A stretch of 64,000 bases of DNA from Hirsutella rhossiliensis (Eukaryota; Ascomycota; Sordariomycetes; Hypocreales; Ophiocordycipitaceae). Positions within the stretch are counted from its first letter, which is position 1, and every line of letters starts with the position of its first letter. Made by a program: the position numbers and the translations under genes. The notes beneath the pieces were generated by a model. The model was not told where the DNA came from. It saw only the letters and a list, made by a program, of their open reading frames with translations, and did not search any database. The stretch spans positions 7,564,001 to 7,628,000 of the forward strand of contig NW_025408669.1 of the NCBI RefSeq assembly GCF_020360975.1, given 5' to 3'. Below are positions 1 to 12,599 of the stretch, in pieces.

Positions 1-1327
1 TATAGAATCTTTTATTTTATTTTTAAGGTTATAAATAATATAATTAATACTTAAGCTATTATATTTAAAGCTAGGTAACTATAAGCTATTAATTTTAATT
101 ATTAAGGGCGCGGCTAACTTTATTAAAGAGTAGTTAGATTATATAGTTAACTTAACCGCGATTTTCTAGCCTTATAATAAGGCGGCGAACTTATAATTAT
201 TTAAGCGTTTTAAAGGTATTATTATTAGCTAAGGAGCTAATATTCTTTCTTTTTAATAGCGTTAATAGCGTTAATAGCTATAATAAGATAAAGCAGCTTA
301 ATAAGTACTTTACTATATTAATTAGCTATAAACTAGACTTATACTAACCTCCCTTAATAATTCTTTTTTATTAGGCTAGCCTACTAAGCCTTATAGTAAA
401 TATAAAGGAAGGTAGCCTTACTAATTAGCGCTATATTATTAAAAGATATAAGTTTCTTAAGTTAATATCGGTATATAGCTTTAATAGGTAAGAAAACTAA
501 GATATTAAGTAGTTAAAAGATATATAAGGAGTATAATAATAGGAAAAAGAGATATATACTATTTTAAAAGTATTTATATATAGAATTATTAGTTTAATAA
601 CTCTTATAGCTATTAATAATAAGAAGAGTATTACCTTACTTATAGTACCTTATTTAAGGGATAAAGCCCTACTTTAACTACTAAATAGTAATAGTATTAC
701 TTATCTAGCCCTTTAAGAAGGTAATAAAGTCCTAATCTTATAGAAAATTAAGTTCGTTAAGAAACTATTAGTATTAAAGGTCTTAACCCTTAAAAGTTAT
801 AATAAGAGTTAAGGCCTAGCTTATAATAGAGATATATTTAACTATTATAGTTTAATAATATAATCCTAGCTACTTTTTAAGAGTCTCTTACTTCTTTAAG
901 CTCCTTAGTACTAAACTATTAAAGCTAAGGCCTTTAAAGATACTTATTTCGTTTATATTAAAGTAGGACTTTAATAAGATTACCTATATAGCTAGTAGCT
1001 TAAGTAATTAAAACTATTCCTTAATATAGGCTATAAAAGCGCTATTAATATAAGTAGAATTAAAAGATATACCTTTAATAGTACTAATCTCTAGGTTCTA
1101 AGCTAAAAAGCCTAAAATCTACTACTTCTTAAGCGGATAGGTATCTTTACTAGCCTTAATAATATAGCTAGCGAATTCCTTAACTTAATAATATATTAAA
1201 GGTGGCTTAAGGGCAGCCTAAGTAAGAACTTAGTAAGTAAGGTATTTTTCCTATACTTAGCTAAGCTTTTAATATACCTCTTTTACCTCCTTAATAAATA
1301 AAGCCCCTTTAATATATATATAAAGGG
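1..1327. repeat. RIP-saturated DNA of unknown origin
   Basis: No ORF of useful length. CA and TG are almost absent while CG persists, the mark of saturating RIP. A plus-strand frame from about 450 to 900 reads as protein-like sequence interrupted mostly by TAA/TAG codons that RIP would make from CAA, CAG or TGG, so it may be a dead transposon gene, but I recognise no domain. It abuts the family A LTR at 1328. No termini or repeats were found that would classify it. Confidence 0.6.
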
Positions 1328-1512
1328 TATTATAGAGTAGGTAAAGGTATATATATAAGTACTATTTATAAGCTAATATTTATAAGCTATATAGAGCTCT
1401 TTTATATATAGCTAGCCTATATATATATATATAAGATCCGGCCCTTTATATATAACTATATAGCTTAGGTTATAGCCTAAGCTTATAACTTATAATAGTT
1501 AAAGACTTTTAT
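1328..1512 (-). repeat. 3' LTR of a chromovirus A copy (RIPped)
   Basis: This 185-bp segment is the reverse complement of the 186-bp LTRs at 35292-35477 and 42083-42268. It runs from TATTATAGAG to a TTTTATA end. The LTR palindrome is still visible as AGCTTAGG and CCTAAGCT arms around a short loop. RIP is heavier here than in the full-length copy. The internal sequence follows on the right, beginning with the complement of the polypurine tract (CCCTCCCTTAAG), so this is the 3' LTR of a minus-strand element. Confidence 0.8.
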
Positions 1513-2187
1513 ATAATACCCTCCCTTAAGTATAGCGTAGCGCTGCCCTATTAATAGCTTTTATATAATTAAGCCTTAAGCTCTTTATACTACTAGCTTT
1601 ACCTTACCTTTTCCTATTAATTATACTTACCTAGCCTTATTATCTTTATACTTATTAGCCTAAGTAGCTAGAACTTAGCTCGATACTTATTAGCCGGCCA
1701 GCTATTTAAATTAAAGCACGACTTATTATATATGCCCTTAAGTAGCTAGTAGCTAGCTTAGACCTATATAAGCTTTAAGTTACCTATCCATTTAGCCTTA
1801 AGTAGCTTCCTTTACTAAGGGGTATATAAAGTAATATCCTACCTTTTTTCTTTCCCTTCCTTCTCTTACTTCTTTAACTATAGTAGTAGTAGTAATAAGT
1901 AAGTTCCGCTTTATATAAGGTATTAGTTTATTCTTAGCTATATAGGCCGCTCTATTAATATATAAGTATTATAATAGCTATAGTAATAATAATAGCCTTA
2001 ATAATAATAATAACTTTAACTAATAAGTTCCTTACTTTATAAAGTAAGAGGCTATATTTTATTATACTAACTTTTATAATATATATATCTACTTTTCTCT
2101 CTCTCTTTCTTTATCCTTCTTAAAGTATATAAAGTTATTTATTAATACTATACTAAGCGCGGCTAATAATAACTCCGCTACTACCGC
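1513..2187 (-). mobile_element. 3' internal end of chromovirus A copy, truncated
   Basis: It aligns in reverse with about 41400-42080 of the full-length family A element: the polypurine tract, then the non-coding leader and first part of the antisense ORF that in this copy lies on the plus strand. Short AAT/ATA runs match the same runs in the full copy. It stops at 2188, where a Gypsy G LTR begins. The rest of this element is not on the far side of the G element, so it is truncated rather than simply interrupted. Confidence 0.7.
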
Positions 2188-2669
2188 TATAATAACTAGT
2201 ATTATTCCCTTAAGATAAACCTATTAAGGGGTTTATATTAATAGATATAATAGGGCGTGGTCTAAGTAATAATAAGTATATTACGTTAGTAATAAGTTAG
2301 AGGTTAAAGACTATAGACTATAACTAGGTAATTAAGTAATCGGAATTAAAAATAAGATCGTAATAAAGATCGTAATAATTATATTAAAAGCTATCGAGCT
2401 ATCTATTTAAAGGAGTATTCCGTTCCTTCGTTATATAGCTCGAGAGCTTCCCTAGGTCGCTAGGAGTACTAGGTAATCCCGTTGCCTAGGAACGCTAAAG
2501 CGCTAGAGCGATCCTACGATCCTAGCTATAGAGCGTTAAAGCGCTTAAGTAGCCTATCGCTCTAAACTTAATTAGCCCGTTAGTCCGTTTAATATTCCTA
2601 ACTCCCTACGTTATATATCCTTATAATATATACTAGTTCCCTACGGTTTACTAAACTATAGTTATAATA
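2188..2669 (-). repeat. 3' LTR of Gypsy element G, copy 1
   Basis: About 482 bp, from TATAATAACTAG (TGTAACGACCAG-like before RIP; compare TATAACGACCAG at 31351) to ACTATAGTTATAATA. A pyrimidine tract, the complement of the polypurine tract (reverse reading AAGAAGGGAGGC), follows immediately at 2671-2690, which fixes the element on the minus strand. It closely matches the truncated LTR at 31351-31773 but matches the LTR at 15932-16420 only in its first ~200 bp. Confidence 0.75.
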
Positions 2670-5600
2670 AGATGCCTCCCTTCTTTTTAGTCTTACCCTT
2701 AAGACCTACTACCTTAGCCGCCGTATATAAATATACCCTTATTACGTAGTATATAAGTATAATTATTCTTTATCCCTTATCCTTCCTAGGATATACTACT
2801 AATAGTATATTTAGTTATATTTAAAAATCCTATTCTTATAATTTTAATAAATCGCGTTAATAATCGGAACTAGTATCCTAGACCGAGATTTATAGTATTA
2901 AAATTATACCTTACTCCTATTATTTTTAGTTAGGTCTAACTTATAAGGTCGGCGAGCGTTTTAATCGGTATTCTAAATATACCTTTATAGGTCGTTCTTA
3001 TAATAGTTATAATATAGCGTCCGCTTATTTATTTTATTCCTTTCCTTCCTTATTACTCTTTTTACTAATATTCCTTTTTTTTTATTCGTTATATTATAAA
3101 TTAATAGTAAAAGATTAATTTAAACGAATAGAAAGTAAAAGAAGCGTTAAAGAAAGTAATAGCTCGCCTAGCTTAAATTAAGAAATAAAAGCGTTTCTTA
3201 AAAAACTAAGGTAGTAAGTTATTTTAGTAAGGTATATAAGCTATTAATAAAGAAGATAGTATAACGCGTTCTTTTTAAGATAAATTAGTTTATTTATTAA
3301 ATAAGGAGTCTATTACTATTAGTAAGGTTTAATTATTTAGTGCCTTAAACGTATTAAACTAAGATACTATTCTTAGTAACCTTATATTTCTAAGTAAGGG
3401 TTTACCTATAAAACTATTAAAGTAAAGAACTATAGTAAGTTAAGTACTTAAGTAGTTCCTAGGTATTTTCTTTTAGTATATATCCTTTCTACTTAATAAG
3501 GTACTCTTATTATTAACCTTATTTTCTTATATCTAGTATTTATTTAGCTTTATATTCTTAATTATTAGTAACTTTAATTTTTTCCTATAGTTTAGCGTTT
3601 TATAGCGCTAGTTTTAATAATAAGATATAAAATACTAGGTATATCTATATTATTATTAGTAGCGAAAGTTTATAGTTAACTTTTAAAATAGTTTTCTTAA
3701 CCTTAAATAGTCTAAGTTTCTTAAAATCTAATTTATTACTTAGTCGTTTTATTTTAATATTTCGTTATATAAGGTAGACTATATCTCCCTCTTAAAAGAT
3801 TAGTCCTTATAATCTTTTCCGATTATAGTAAGTAGATATTTATTCTTTAATAAATTAAAGTTCTTATTATATTTCTTTATATAATTTTTATAGCTAATCT
3901 ACTTATAGTATTACTTATTCCGCTTATAGTCCTTATTAAGTAACCTTAAATACTTCTAGGTTATATCTATAATTAGTATATACTAATAAAAGCTTAGTTA
4001 TTTCTATAACTAAGCTATTATAAGCTAGTTATACTATTAATAGCTATTTAACTTAATCGTTTTATTTATAGCTAATATAGTATTATAAATATTATTTAAG
4101 TATTTAGTTAAGTCGTTCTATTTATCTATCTATTTATAGGTAATAAGCTATACTAAGCTTATATTTTATTTTTAATTATACTATAAGAGCTTACTAAAAC
4201 TTAGCTATAAATATACTTCCTTTATTAAAGATAATCTTATTTAATAGTCTATAGTTACTAATAATAGTTTATAGGAATATATATACTAGCTCTTTTATAT
4301 TACTTACTTCTTTATATAGTAAGAAGTACCTATACTTTATTAGTTTATTAGTAATAATAAATATACTATTATACTTAACGTTAGTTATAAGTTCTTTTAA
4401 TAGTAAAAGCTTTATAATATAATTAAAAGCTATTAAATCCTATAGTTTCTTTAGTATTAGTAATAGTTATAATTCTCTATATAGTTTATATTATTTAGCT
4501 TTGCTTTATATATAAAATTTACATTCTTTAATAACTTATTATACTACTTCCTTAAGCTAGGAAGTTATATTATCGTTTAATCTATTTTATTATTCTTTAG
4601 ATTCCTTAGTATCTATATATTAAATACCTATATATATCTTATATAACTTTATCTTATAATTCTAGTAGTATTTAGATTTTATTTTTATATATTAAAACTT
4701 CTAAATATTCTATATTATATTTATTTAGTACTTTATATTCTTTTATCTATTTTAGGATCTTTTAGTATATTAAGTTATTAAGTTATACTTTAAATATTAT
4801 ATTTAGCTATCGTTACTAGTAAATCCTATTTTCGTTAATTTCTAAGAGCTATCCTTTTATTATAAGTACTCTTATATTATAATTACTTTATTAACTAAGG
4901 GTATTAGCTTAACTATTTTCTAATTCTTTTTTATAGATTATTTTATAGTTAAATTCTAATAAATATTAAGCCTATTAGATCTATCGTCCGTTTAACTATT
5001 ATATTATTACGAAATATAAGATACTCTTATAGTCTATATAAACCTTAATTTTATATTTACTTTTAAGAAAGTAGTATTAAAATTCCTTAAAAGCTTAAAT
5101 AATTATAAGGAATTCTTTATGATAGATAGGGTATTTAAGCTCTATACTATATAGCCTCTTTAAATAAAATATAATAAATTATAGTCTTCCTTTATTATCT
5201 TTTTATTTAATTTATACTCTTAAAGTAAAGTTTAATATATTAGTTTTAAGTTCGATTTATTATTTTAGATTAAAGGTAGTTAAAACTAGTTCTTATATAA
5301 TTATAGTTTTAATATATTCTAAAGTTTCGTTAGCTTTATCGTCCTATATAAATCCTTTTTCCTTTTTTATTAAGTTATATAGTAATATTATAATCTTTCT
5401 AAAATCTTTAATAAATTATTAACAGTAATTTATAAATCCTAGGAAACTTTATATATCCTTAACGTTCCTTAGTATTAGCTATTCTTTAACTAAGTTAATC
5501 TTATCTTATTATATTTATATCTTTCTTAGTAAGATTATATATTTAAGGAAGTTTACTTTTTATATATAGAACTTACTTTTCTTTAGTCTAACTAGTAACT

Positions 5601-6737
5601 TTATATTTTAAAGTACGCGGAGTACCTTATAGATATATTCCTTATATTCTTTTAAGGTATCTAAGAAAATTAAGATATTATCTAGGTATACTACTATAAA
5701 GATATCTAAGTATTTATATAGGATATTATTAATTATATATTAAAAGGTAGCTAGTATATTTATAAGTCTAAATAGTATTACTAGATATTTAAATAGTTTA
5801 AATTTCGTTTTAAAAGCTATTATCTATTTATATCCCTTTTTTATATATATTAAGTTATAAGCGCCTTTAAGGTTAAGGGCTATAAACTATTTTTTACTAT
5901 ATAGTTAATCTTATAGTTTTAATATAAGTAGTAATAGTATTCGGTCTTTTATTATAATATCGTTTAAGCGTTTATAGTTAATAACTAGTTATAGCTTATT
6001 ATTTTTCTTTAAAATAAATATAACTAAGTAGCTTATTTTAGATATTAACGTTTATATATATCTCTTTTATAGATTCTTATTAAAGTAGTTATATAGCGTT
6101 TATAGTTACTTTTCGTTTAGGTTATAGATCTTATAAAACGTTAGCGTTATTTTATCCTTAAGATAAATTTTATAGTCTTATTAGCTATATTTAAGTAACC
6201 CTATCTTAAGTTCTTCCTTAAAGAGTTTATTATATTTCCGGTATTTTTAAGGGATATTCTTTATTTTATCTTATAAGCTTTATTCTTTCTTTTAAGACTT
6301 AGTTTCCCTTAACTTAAGCTCTTTATTAATTTATTTAAGGTCTTTCCTTAAAATAGTAATAACTCTTTAAATCTTTATATTATATCCTTTATTCTATTTA
6401 TATTAGATACTAAGTTATATAGCTGTATTAATTAGTATATAGGTCTTATTAGTTAAACTTATTATATCCGCTAGTTTAGTTATTATTTTTATTTATATTA
6501 CGAAAGCCTATAATAATTTACTTAAATAGTTATCTCTTTTATCCTATTTAGTAGCTAAATTATTATAAAATTTTACTTTCTCTTAAATCTACTAGTCTTA
6601 AAAGCTTATATCCTTATTTTAATATAGCTAGCTAGTTTTCTAGTTAATTAATAGGTTACTCTCCTATAGCTATAAAAGTATTAATATAAGGTTATGTTTT
6701 TTAATATCTATAATATTAAAGTTAACTTATTTATTAT
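2670..6737 (-). pseudogene. Gypsy G copy 1, pol polyprotein remnant
   Basis: A RIP-destroyed pol of a Ty3/Gypsy element. Reading the minus strand at about 5677-5694 gives VVYLDN, the reverse transcriptase YLDD box with the second Asp turned to Asn, a change that TpG to TpA on GAT produces. Upstream and downstream RT-like text continues with many stops. The order is RT near 5.4-6.7 kb, then RNase H and integrase towards 2.7 kb. A RIP-free cross-check is copy 2 at 31774-33600, which aligns base by base with 4909-6737. The polyprotein is broken at 6738 by the Copia-1 insertion and resumes at 13085. Confidence 0.7.
6733..6737. repeat. Target-site duplication of Copia-1, left copy
   Basis: ATTAT lies immediately before the TGTCGCG start of Copia-1 and recurs at 13085-13089 directly after its CGAGA end. 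The uninterrupted homologous site in Gypsy G copy 2 (about 33587-33605) has a single equivalent pentamer, so this is a true duplication. Confidence 0.85.
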
Positions 6738-7222
6738 TGTCGCGAAGCGTGGCCTGATTTCGTAGTTCTTAGAGATATCCCTTAGTATAAGGAACTAAGG
6801 AAGCTAAAAACACCCGGTATAGAAGAAGGAAGAAGGAGCTAAAAAGAGGTATAGAAAGGAGGGTAGGGGTATAAGGGGAAGTAGAAGTAGCGATAGCTTC
6901 CTATAGAGGTAGCGAAAGATAAGACGGATATCCCGGCAATAGCTAGAAAAGAGGAGAAAAACCGGCAAAAAGATCGGTAGTCGAAAGGATATTAGTAGCT
7001 TCTTTAAGTAGGATCTTCTTTATTAATAGAGATGCTAAACAGGTATAAAGAGGGGCGTTAGATAGAGGAAAGAAGGATAATTAAGGCAATATAATAATCA
7101 CTCCCCTACCCTTATTACTACCCTAGAAAGAATTAAATCTCTCTGCCCTACCTATCCGACCCCTTACTTTTAATTTTACCTTTATATATTTTTATATACT
7201 TCTCGTATCTCTCTTCGCGAGA
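6738..7222 (+). repeat. Copia-1 5' LTR
   Basis: 485 bp, beginning TGTCGCGAAGCG and ending CTTCGCGAGA, so the ends form a short inverted repeat (TCGCGAAG/CTTCGCGA). It differs from the 3' LTR (12600-13084) mainly at CA/TA and TG/TA positions, as RIP predicts. Confidence 0.9.
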
Positions 7223-7236
7223 GTTATAAGCCCGGG
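7223..7236 (+). promoter_or_regulatory. Copia-1 primer-binding site (initiator-Met half-tRNA)
   Basis: GTTATAAGCCCGGG follows the LTR directly. With one TpG to TpA change undone it would read GTTATGAGCCC, complementary to the anticodon arm of eukaryotic initiator tRNA-Met (GGGCUCAUAAC). Drosophila copia is known to use such an internal half-tRNA primer. The un-RIPped element C keeps the G. Confidence 0.7.
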
Positions 7237-7379
7237 AGGAATAGTATTCCTATACCTTCCAGCTACTATAAAAGGCACCTTTCTTATATCCCTCGTAGCT
7301 TCCTTTTACCCCTCTTATTAGAAAAGCCTATTTTTACCTAACTTTTCTATCCCCCCTCTTCCGTAACGATAACGAAAAC

Positions 7380-10300
7380 CGACTCCTCTACCGTCCCTAT
7401 AGTCCATAGGACGATTCTTATAGAGCCCTAAGATTAGGATAAGTAGGTAAAGGAGCTACGGGCTCGTATAGATAGAACTATCTATAATTTAGTCTTCTCT
7501 AATAAGCAGGACCCTCTCGAGCCCCCTCTTCGTCCTAGGGCAACGGACTTTATAGAGGGAGCTACCCTCTTCTCCGAACTAACCTCTATATAATAGAGAG
7601 CTTTTTCTACTACCTTAGGTGACTACGAGAGTCACCGTAAGGAATACCTTTACGAGACGAAGCTACTAACTACCGCACGTACGGTAATAACGGAATCCGT
7701 TAGTACCGTAAAGCTAATTACTCTTCGAGAGGAAGAGACTCCTAGGCAGTAGCTTTTAAAGCTCGAGACCTCGATAGCTCCCTCGAGGGGCTATATAACT
7801 AACCGTATTAAGAAGACCTATATAGTATACCTAGGAGCCTTTTCTACTAGGAACCTACTAGCTTCTTTATAGCTAGCTATATAAGAAGAAATCCTCGAGG
7901 AAGCTAACTAATACTTCCTTATAGAAGCTCTTTCCGGCTAGTAGCTATAGGATATATCTCTATTAATAAAGCCTATTAGTAACGGTTACTCGACTATATT
8001 TTAAGAAGCTAGCCGGGAACTAAACGAAGAGGCTGCTAGAGTATAATAGCAAGCAGTCTTATTCCTTTATAGCTAGCACTCGACCTAGACGGCTCGACCT
8101 ATAGCTGCTGCAGCCCCTATTGCTGCGGCCCCCGCTGCTACTATTACGGCTGTTGCTCCTTCGGCTCCTCCTCCCTCGAGAGCCTTAACGCCGTCGTTAA
8201 CTATAGCTGCGGCTCCGGCCCCGGCTCCGCCTCTTACTCCGGGCCCGGCCCCGGTCCCGTTAGTTAGACAGGCCCGACTAGTCCCCTAATAGACCTTTTA
8301 GTCCGTTAGTCGAAAAATCAGGGAACTAGTCGTAATCGAACCTCTTCGTTAAAATTAGCAATAAGGGGTAAAAAGGGGAGGTTTTTAAGCAGATCTTCCG
8401 GATCGGGACGAGAATTCCTTAAAGAAACAGAAGACTAGACGACGAAACGGCTGCCTAGTATATAAATCCCTAGGTCATTGATTATTATAATACTAGTAGG
8501 TCTTCGAGGAAAACCGACCTAAAGGATTTAACCCTTTAAAGAGGCTATAAGAAACGATATAATAGTCTCTTAAGGAGGACCCCTCGCTATAGAAGAAGAT
8601 AGACGAGATTCGGATTGCTAAGAAATAGCAACTAACGCCGCTGCCCTTATTCGAGCCGTAAATTCGAGGAAAAATCGTTAGTATAGTAAATCCGGCCTTC
8701 GTCTTCCCTACGGATTAATAAGGCTAAGACCAACCGTTAGGACCCTCTAACTATCCCCTACGAAAATCAGCTATCCTCGACTCCGGTGCTTCCCTTAATA
8801 TATATAATATACTCTTACTATTCCGGTCCTTTAAGAAGGCACGGAGGGAATACCTTATTGCCGGGGAATTAACCGTATAGATAGAGGGGTACGGAAGGGT
8901 GAATTTTACGATAAAATTACCTAACGGGACTATACGAATTCTTCGACGAAAAAGGGTAGCTTTTTGCCCTCGATTTTTAACGAGCCTAATTTCCTTCTGC
9001 CTTCTTCGAGAGGAAGGAATCTTCTAGGATACGACGTCTAAGCCTACGAGGCTAGTCTAGAAGAATTAGACTATTAGGCTTATCGAGGAGAAATTCGGTT
9101 AATTTATTCTCGAATTCCGACCTATCCTTAGGAAGGAATCTCTCGAGAAGTTAGCTTTCCCTACTTAAAGGAGGGTAGGTTTAAAGGACCCTCTTCTAGC
9201 AGCCTAAGGAGACGGTCTTCTTTAGCACGCACGACTTAGTTACCCGGGCCCCCTAGCTTTATATAAGCTAGGCTAATAATAGGGCGTACGAATAAGGGGC
9301 CTAAAGACCGTTAAATGCGAATACTACGGCTAAGGGAAGACTAGGAGACGAATTTCTAGACGGACCTTAATACGGCCGGACTAGCTATATAAGGAAATTT
9401 AGGTCGACTAGACCAACGTCTCTAAGGATTAGGAAAGCTTCGTTAGGATAGTGTTTTTTATAGACGCCTTTTTAGGGATGGTTTTCCCCTATTTCTTACG
9501 GACCTACCTAAGTAAGTATAACTAGTCTACCCTCTAGGACTTCGTTAACTAGATAAAATCCTACTTTAGCTTCGAGGTAAAGAAGATACGGTTTAATAGA
9601 GAGCTATTTACGAAGGATATCTTAAATTAGCTTCGAAAAAGGGGCATTTTACCCCTCCTATTAGCACCGAATACCTAGGCCTAGAACGGAGGGGCAGAAA
9701 GATTAGGGGGTGCTATAATAGAAAGGGCCCGTACGATAAGACTAGCTATAAGGCTTCTATATAACCTTTAGAGGGAAGTCGTTAAGACCGCCTATTACCT
9801 TCGGAACCGGACCCCTAGAGGGACTACCTAAGGAATAGACTAGAAATCCCCCCTCGAGCTCTTTATAAAGAAGAGGGCCTCGCTAGCTTACCTTTATGCC
9901 TACGGCTATAAGGTATATACTATAACTACCGATATATAGCTAAAAAGGAAGAAGAAAAGAAAGCTTAATCTAAGAGCCTTTATTAGTTACCTCGTTAGTT
10001 ATAATTCTACGAATATCTTCCGGATTTAGATTCCTCTTCTATAAAAGGTTATTTTAACTAGGGATATGATTTTCGATGAATCTAGCTTCTTCGACGGAAA
10101 GAGGGATTAACAGCCCCTCTTACTCTCTTAACGTTAGCTAATTTAGTAGATCTAAATCCCCCCTTCCTAATAGTCTTAAGAAGAGGCCCTAGATAAGGAA
10201 ACGGAAGAAGAAACTAACGTCGAAGTAGTCGAGGATAACGCCGACTTTAAAGAAGAAGAAGAGGAAGCTGCTAGATTAAATAATCTAGACGAAGAAGGAG

Positions 10301-12590
10301 ACTATAGGAAAGCGGTAGAGCTAGAATACGCCTACCTCCCTACGCCTCCTCTTACGGTATAAGAAGAAGATCTAGAAGTAGCTTTTTTAGTTAGTCTTCC
10401 CGTCTCGGCCCCTAAGGGGGTAGGAAAGGCACCTCTCTTAAAGGATTACCCGGCTGCCTTTTTATCCCTGCTTCGAGAAGTAAAGGAAGGTATAGGGCCC
10501 GATACGGATACTAAAGAAGACTAACCTCTCTCCTATTTCGATCGTTTTTCCGACTTCTACCTAACGCTAATAGAAGACGGTTCCTACGGAGCGTTTATAG
10601 CAGGCCGGCTTTTCAAGCCTCTATTAGCAAGGAAGGTATATAAAAGAGACCTCCCGGACCTACTAGTAAACTAGAAGTAGCTAGAAAAACACCCCTTTAG
10701 AGACTAGTTTTTCTAGGCCTAGAAAGACTACCTAGCTTTATACGAAGAGATAGGGTCTTTCGAAGAGGTCCTTAAGGAAAAGGTAAGAGGAAAATAGGTC
10801 CTTAGCTATAAGTAGGTCTTTATCTATAAGACTAATAAACATAGCTTCCTTTAAAAGTATAAAGCCCGGCTAGTTATCTACGGGAATTAATAGGAAAAGG
10901 GGGATCTACCTACTAGGGCAACCACCCTAGCAGGGATGTCTTTTCGGACCCTTATAGCTATAGCAGTAGAATTCGACCTCGAGCTTAATTAGATAGATAT
11001 AGTTAACGCCTTTATTAACTGCCCTCTTAAGGAAGAAGAAGTTATCTATATACGACTTCCTCTTAGTTTCTAATAACTAGGAAAGGTTCTATAGCTTAGG
11101 AAAGCTCTATACGGACTACAAAGATTACCCCTTCTTTAGTAATAGCATTTAATAGGTTCCCTTAAAGCCTTAGGCTTTATAAAAGTCCCTTAAGAACCGT
11201 GTATAATATAGAAGGGTAAAATTATAGTCTTTTTCTACGTCGACGATATTATCTAGGCCTACCTAAAAGAGGAAGAAGCTACTACTAGGGAGGCTATATA
11301 AGGCCTATAATAAAGGTATAAGATAACTAGGCTAGGGGAGCTAAAGTAGTTCCTAGGGATACGAATCCTTCGGAATAGGTCCTAACGGACTATCTAGCTT
11401 ACCTAAGACGCCTATATCGATAAGGTCGCTTATAAATTCCTCCTTAATTCCCTCGATAAGAAGCTTCCCTCTACGCCTATATTAGACGAAGAGCTTTTAC
11501 CTAATCCGTCCTTTTATACTAGGGAGTAAGAGAAATACTAATATTAATAGAAGGTAGGCTCCCTGCTTTTTTTAGCTATTTCTACTAGACCGGATATCTC
11601 TTTTACGGTCTCCCGGCTAGCTAGGCATAACTAGAATCCTAGCCCTAGGCATTAAGAAGCAGTAAATAGAGCTATCCTTTATCTCTATTTAACGAGATTA
11701 TATAGTCTACGCCTAGGAGGGTAAGAAAGGAAGAAATTAGCTGCCGAAATCTTCCTCTATTTAAGCGATTCGTCCTTTATAGACAATTTATTAGATAGAA
11801 AGAGCTTATAGGGGTATATTATATCCCTTTTTAGAGGAACTATTGCTTAGAGAGCTTCGAAATAAGCTACCGTTATAACTTTAAGTACGGAGGTAGAGCT
11901 ACTAGCTCTTTTAGAAGCGTTAAAAGAAGCGATTTTCCTTAGCCAGCTACTAATATCTTTACGACTATAAATTCCGTCCCCGTTAGCTATAGAATACGAT
12001 AATATATAGACTATACGAATACTTACGGAGGAAAATAGTAAGCTATTAACCCGGCTATAGTATATCGATATCTACTAGTATTAGTTACGCTAAGAGGTCT
12101 AAAGGGGACTTATTTCTGTCCGTTAGGTTCTAACGGCATCGATAAAAGCCGACGGTCTTACGAAGCCCTTACCGAAGTAGAAGCTAGCTGTCTTTTTATA
12201 GTAAATTAGGCTAAAAGACGTTCGAGAGAAGCTATCCTTAGAAGCCCGCCTTAAGAATCTATAAGAGGAGCTAATAGCACGTAGGAGGAAGGAGATATAT
12301 ATAGCTAAAGAGAGGAATTAAGACTTATCTTAGAAGAGGGCCCCTAGCTTAATTAGGACTTATTCTTCTTAAAGGCCCCCTTTTTAGGGACTTATCCTTA
12401 GAGAAGCCCCCCTTTCTTATAGGACTTAATTTCCTCCTTAAGGCCCCTTTTTCCTAAAGTAGATCTAAAAGAGCCCGGGGCTAAAACCCGGATTTCTCGA
12501 GGAGGGGATAAGTATAGACTAAGACCTCCTCTATACGCTTACCGGCCTAGGTATTTAGCTTTACCCTTTCTATAAGGGCAGGCTATAGCT
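7380..12590 (+). pseudogene. Copia-1 gag-pol polyprotein, RIP-killed
   Basis: A plus-strand frame split by many CAG/CAA/TGG-type stops. Visible landmarks: an Ala/Pro-rich gag stretch at 8100-8275; the aspartic protease box LDSGAS at about 8773-8793; integrase from about 9200 to 10130 (IVFFIDAF around 9450 carries one of the acidic residues); an Asp/Glu-rich linker near 10200-10340; reverse transcriptase from about 10780 with DIVNAF near 11000 and FYVDDI at about 11233-11252; RNase H near 11840-12200 with the RASK and TLSTEVEL motifs typical of Copia. Product order and motifs make Copia assignment secure. The protein itself is certainly dead. Confidence 0.85.
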
Positions 12591-12599
12591 AAGGGGGTA

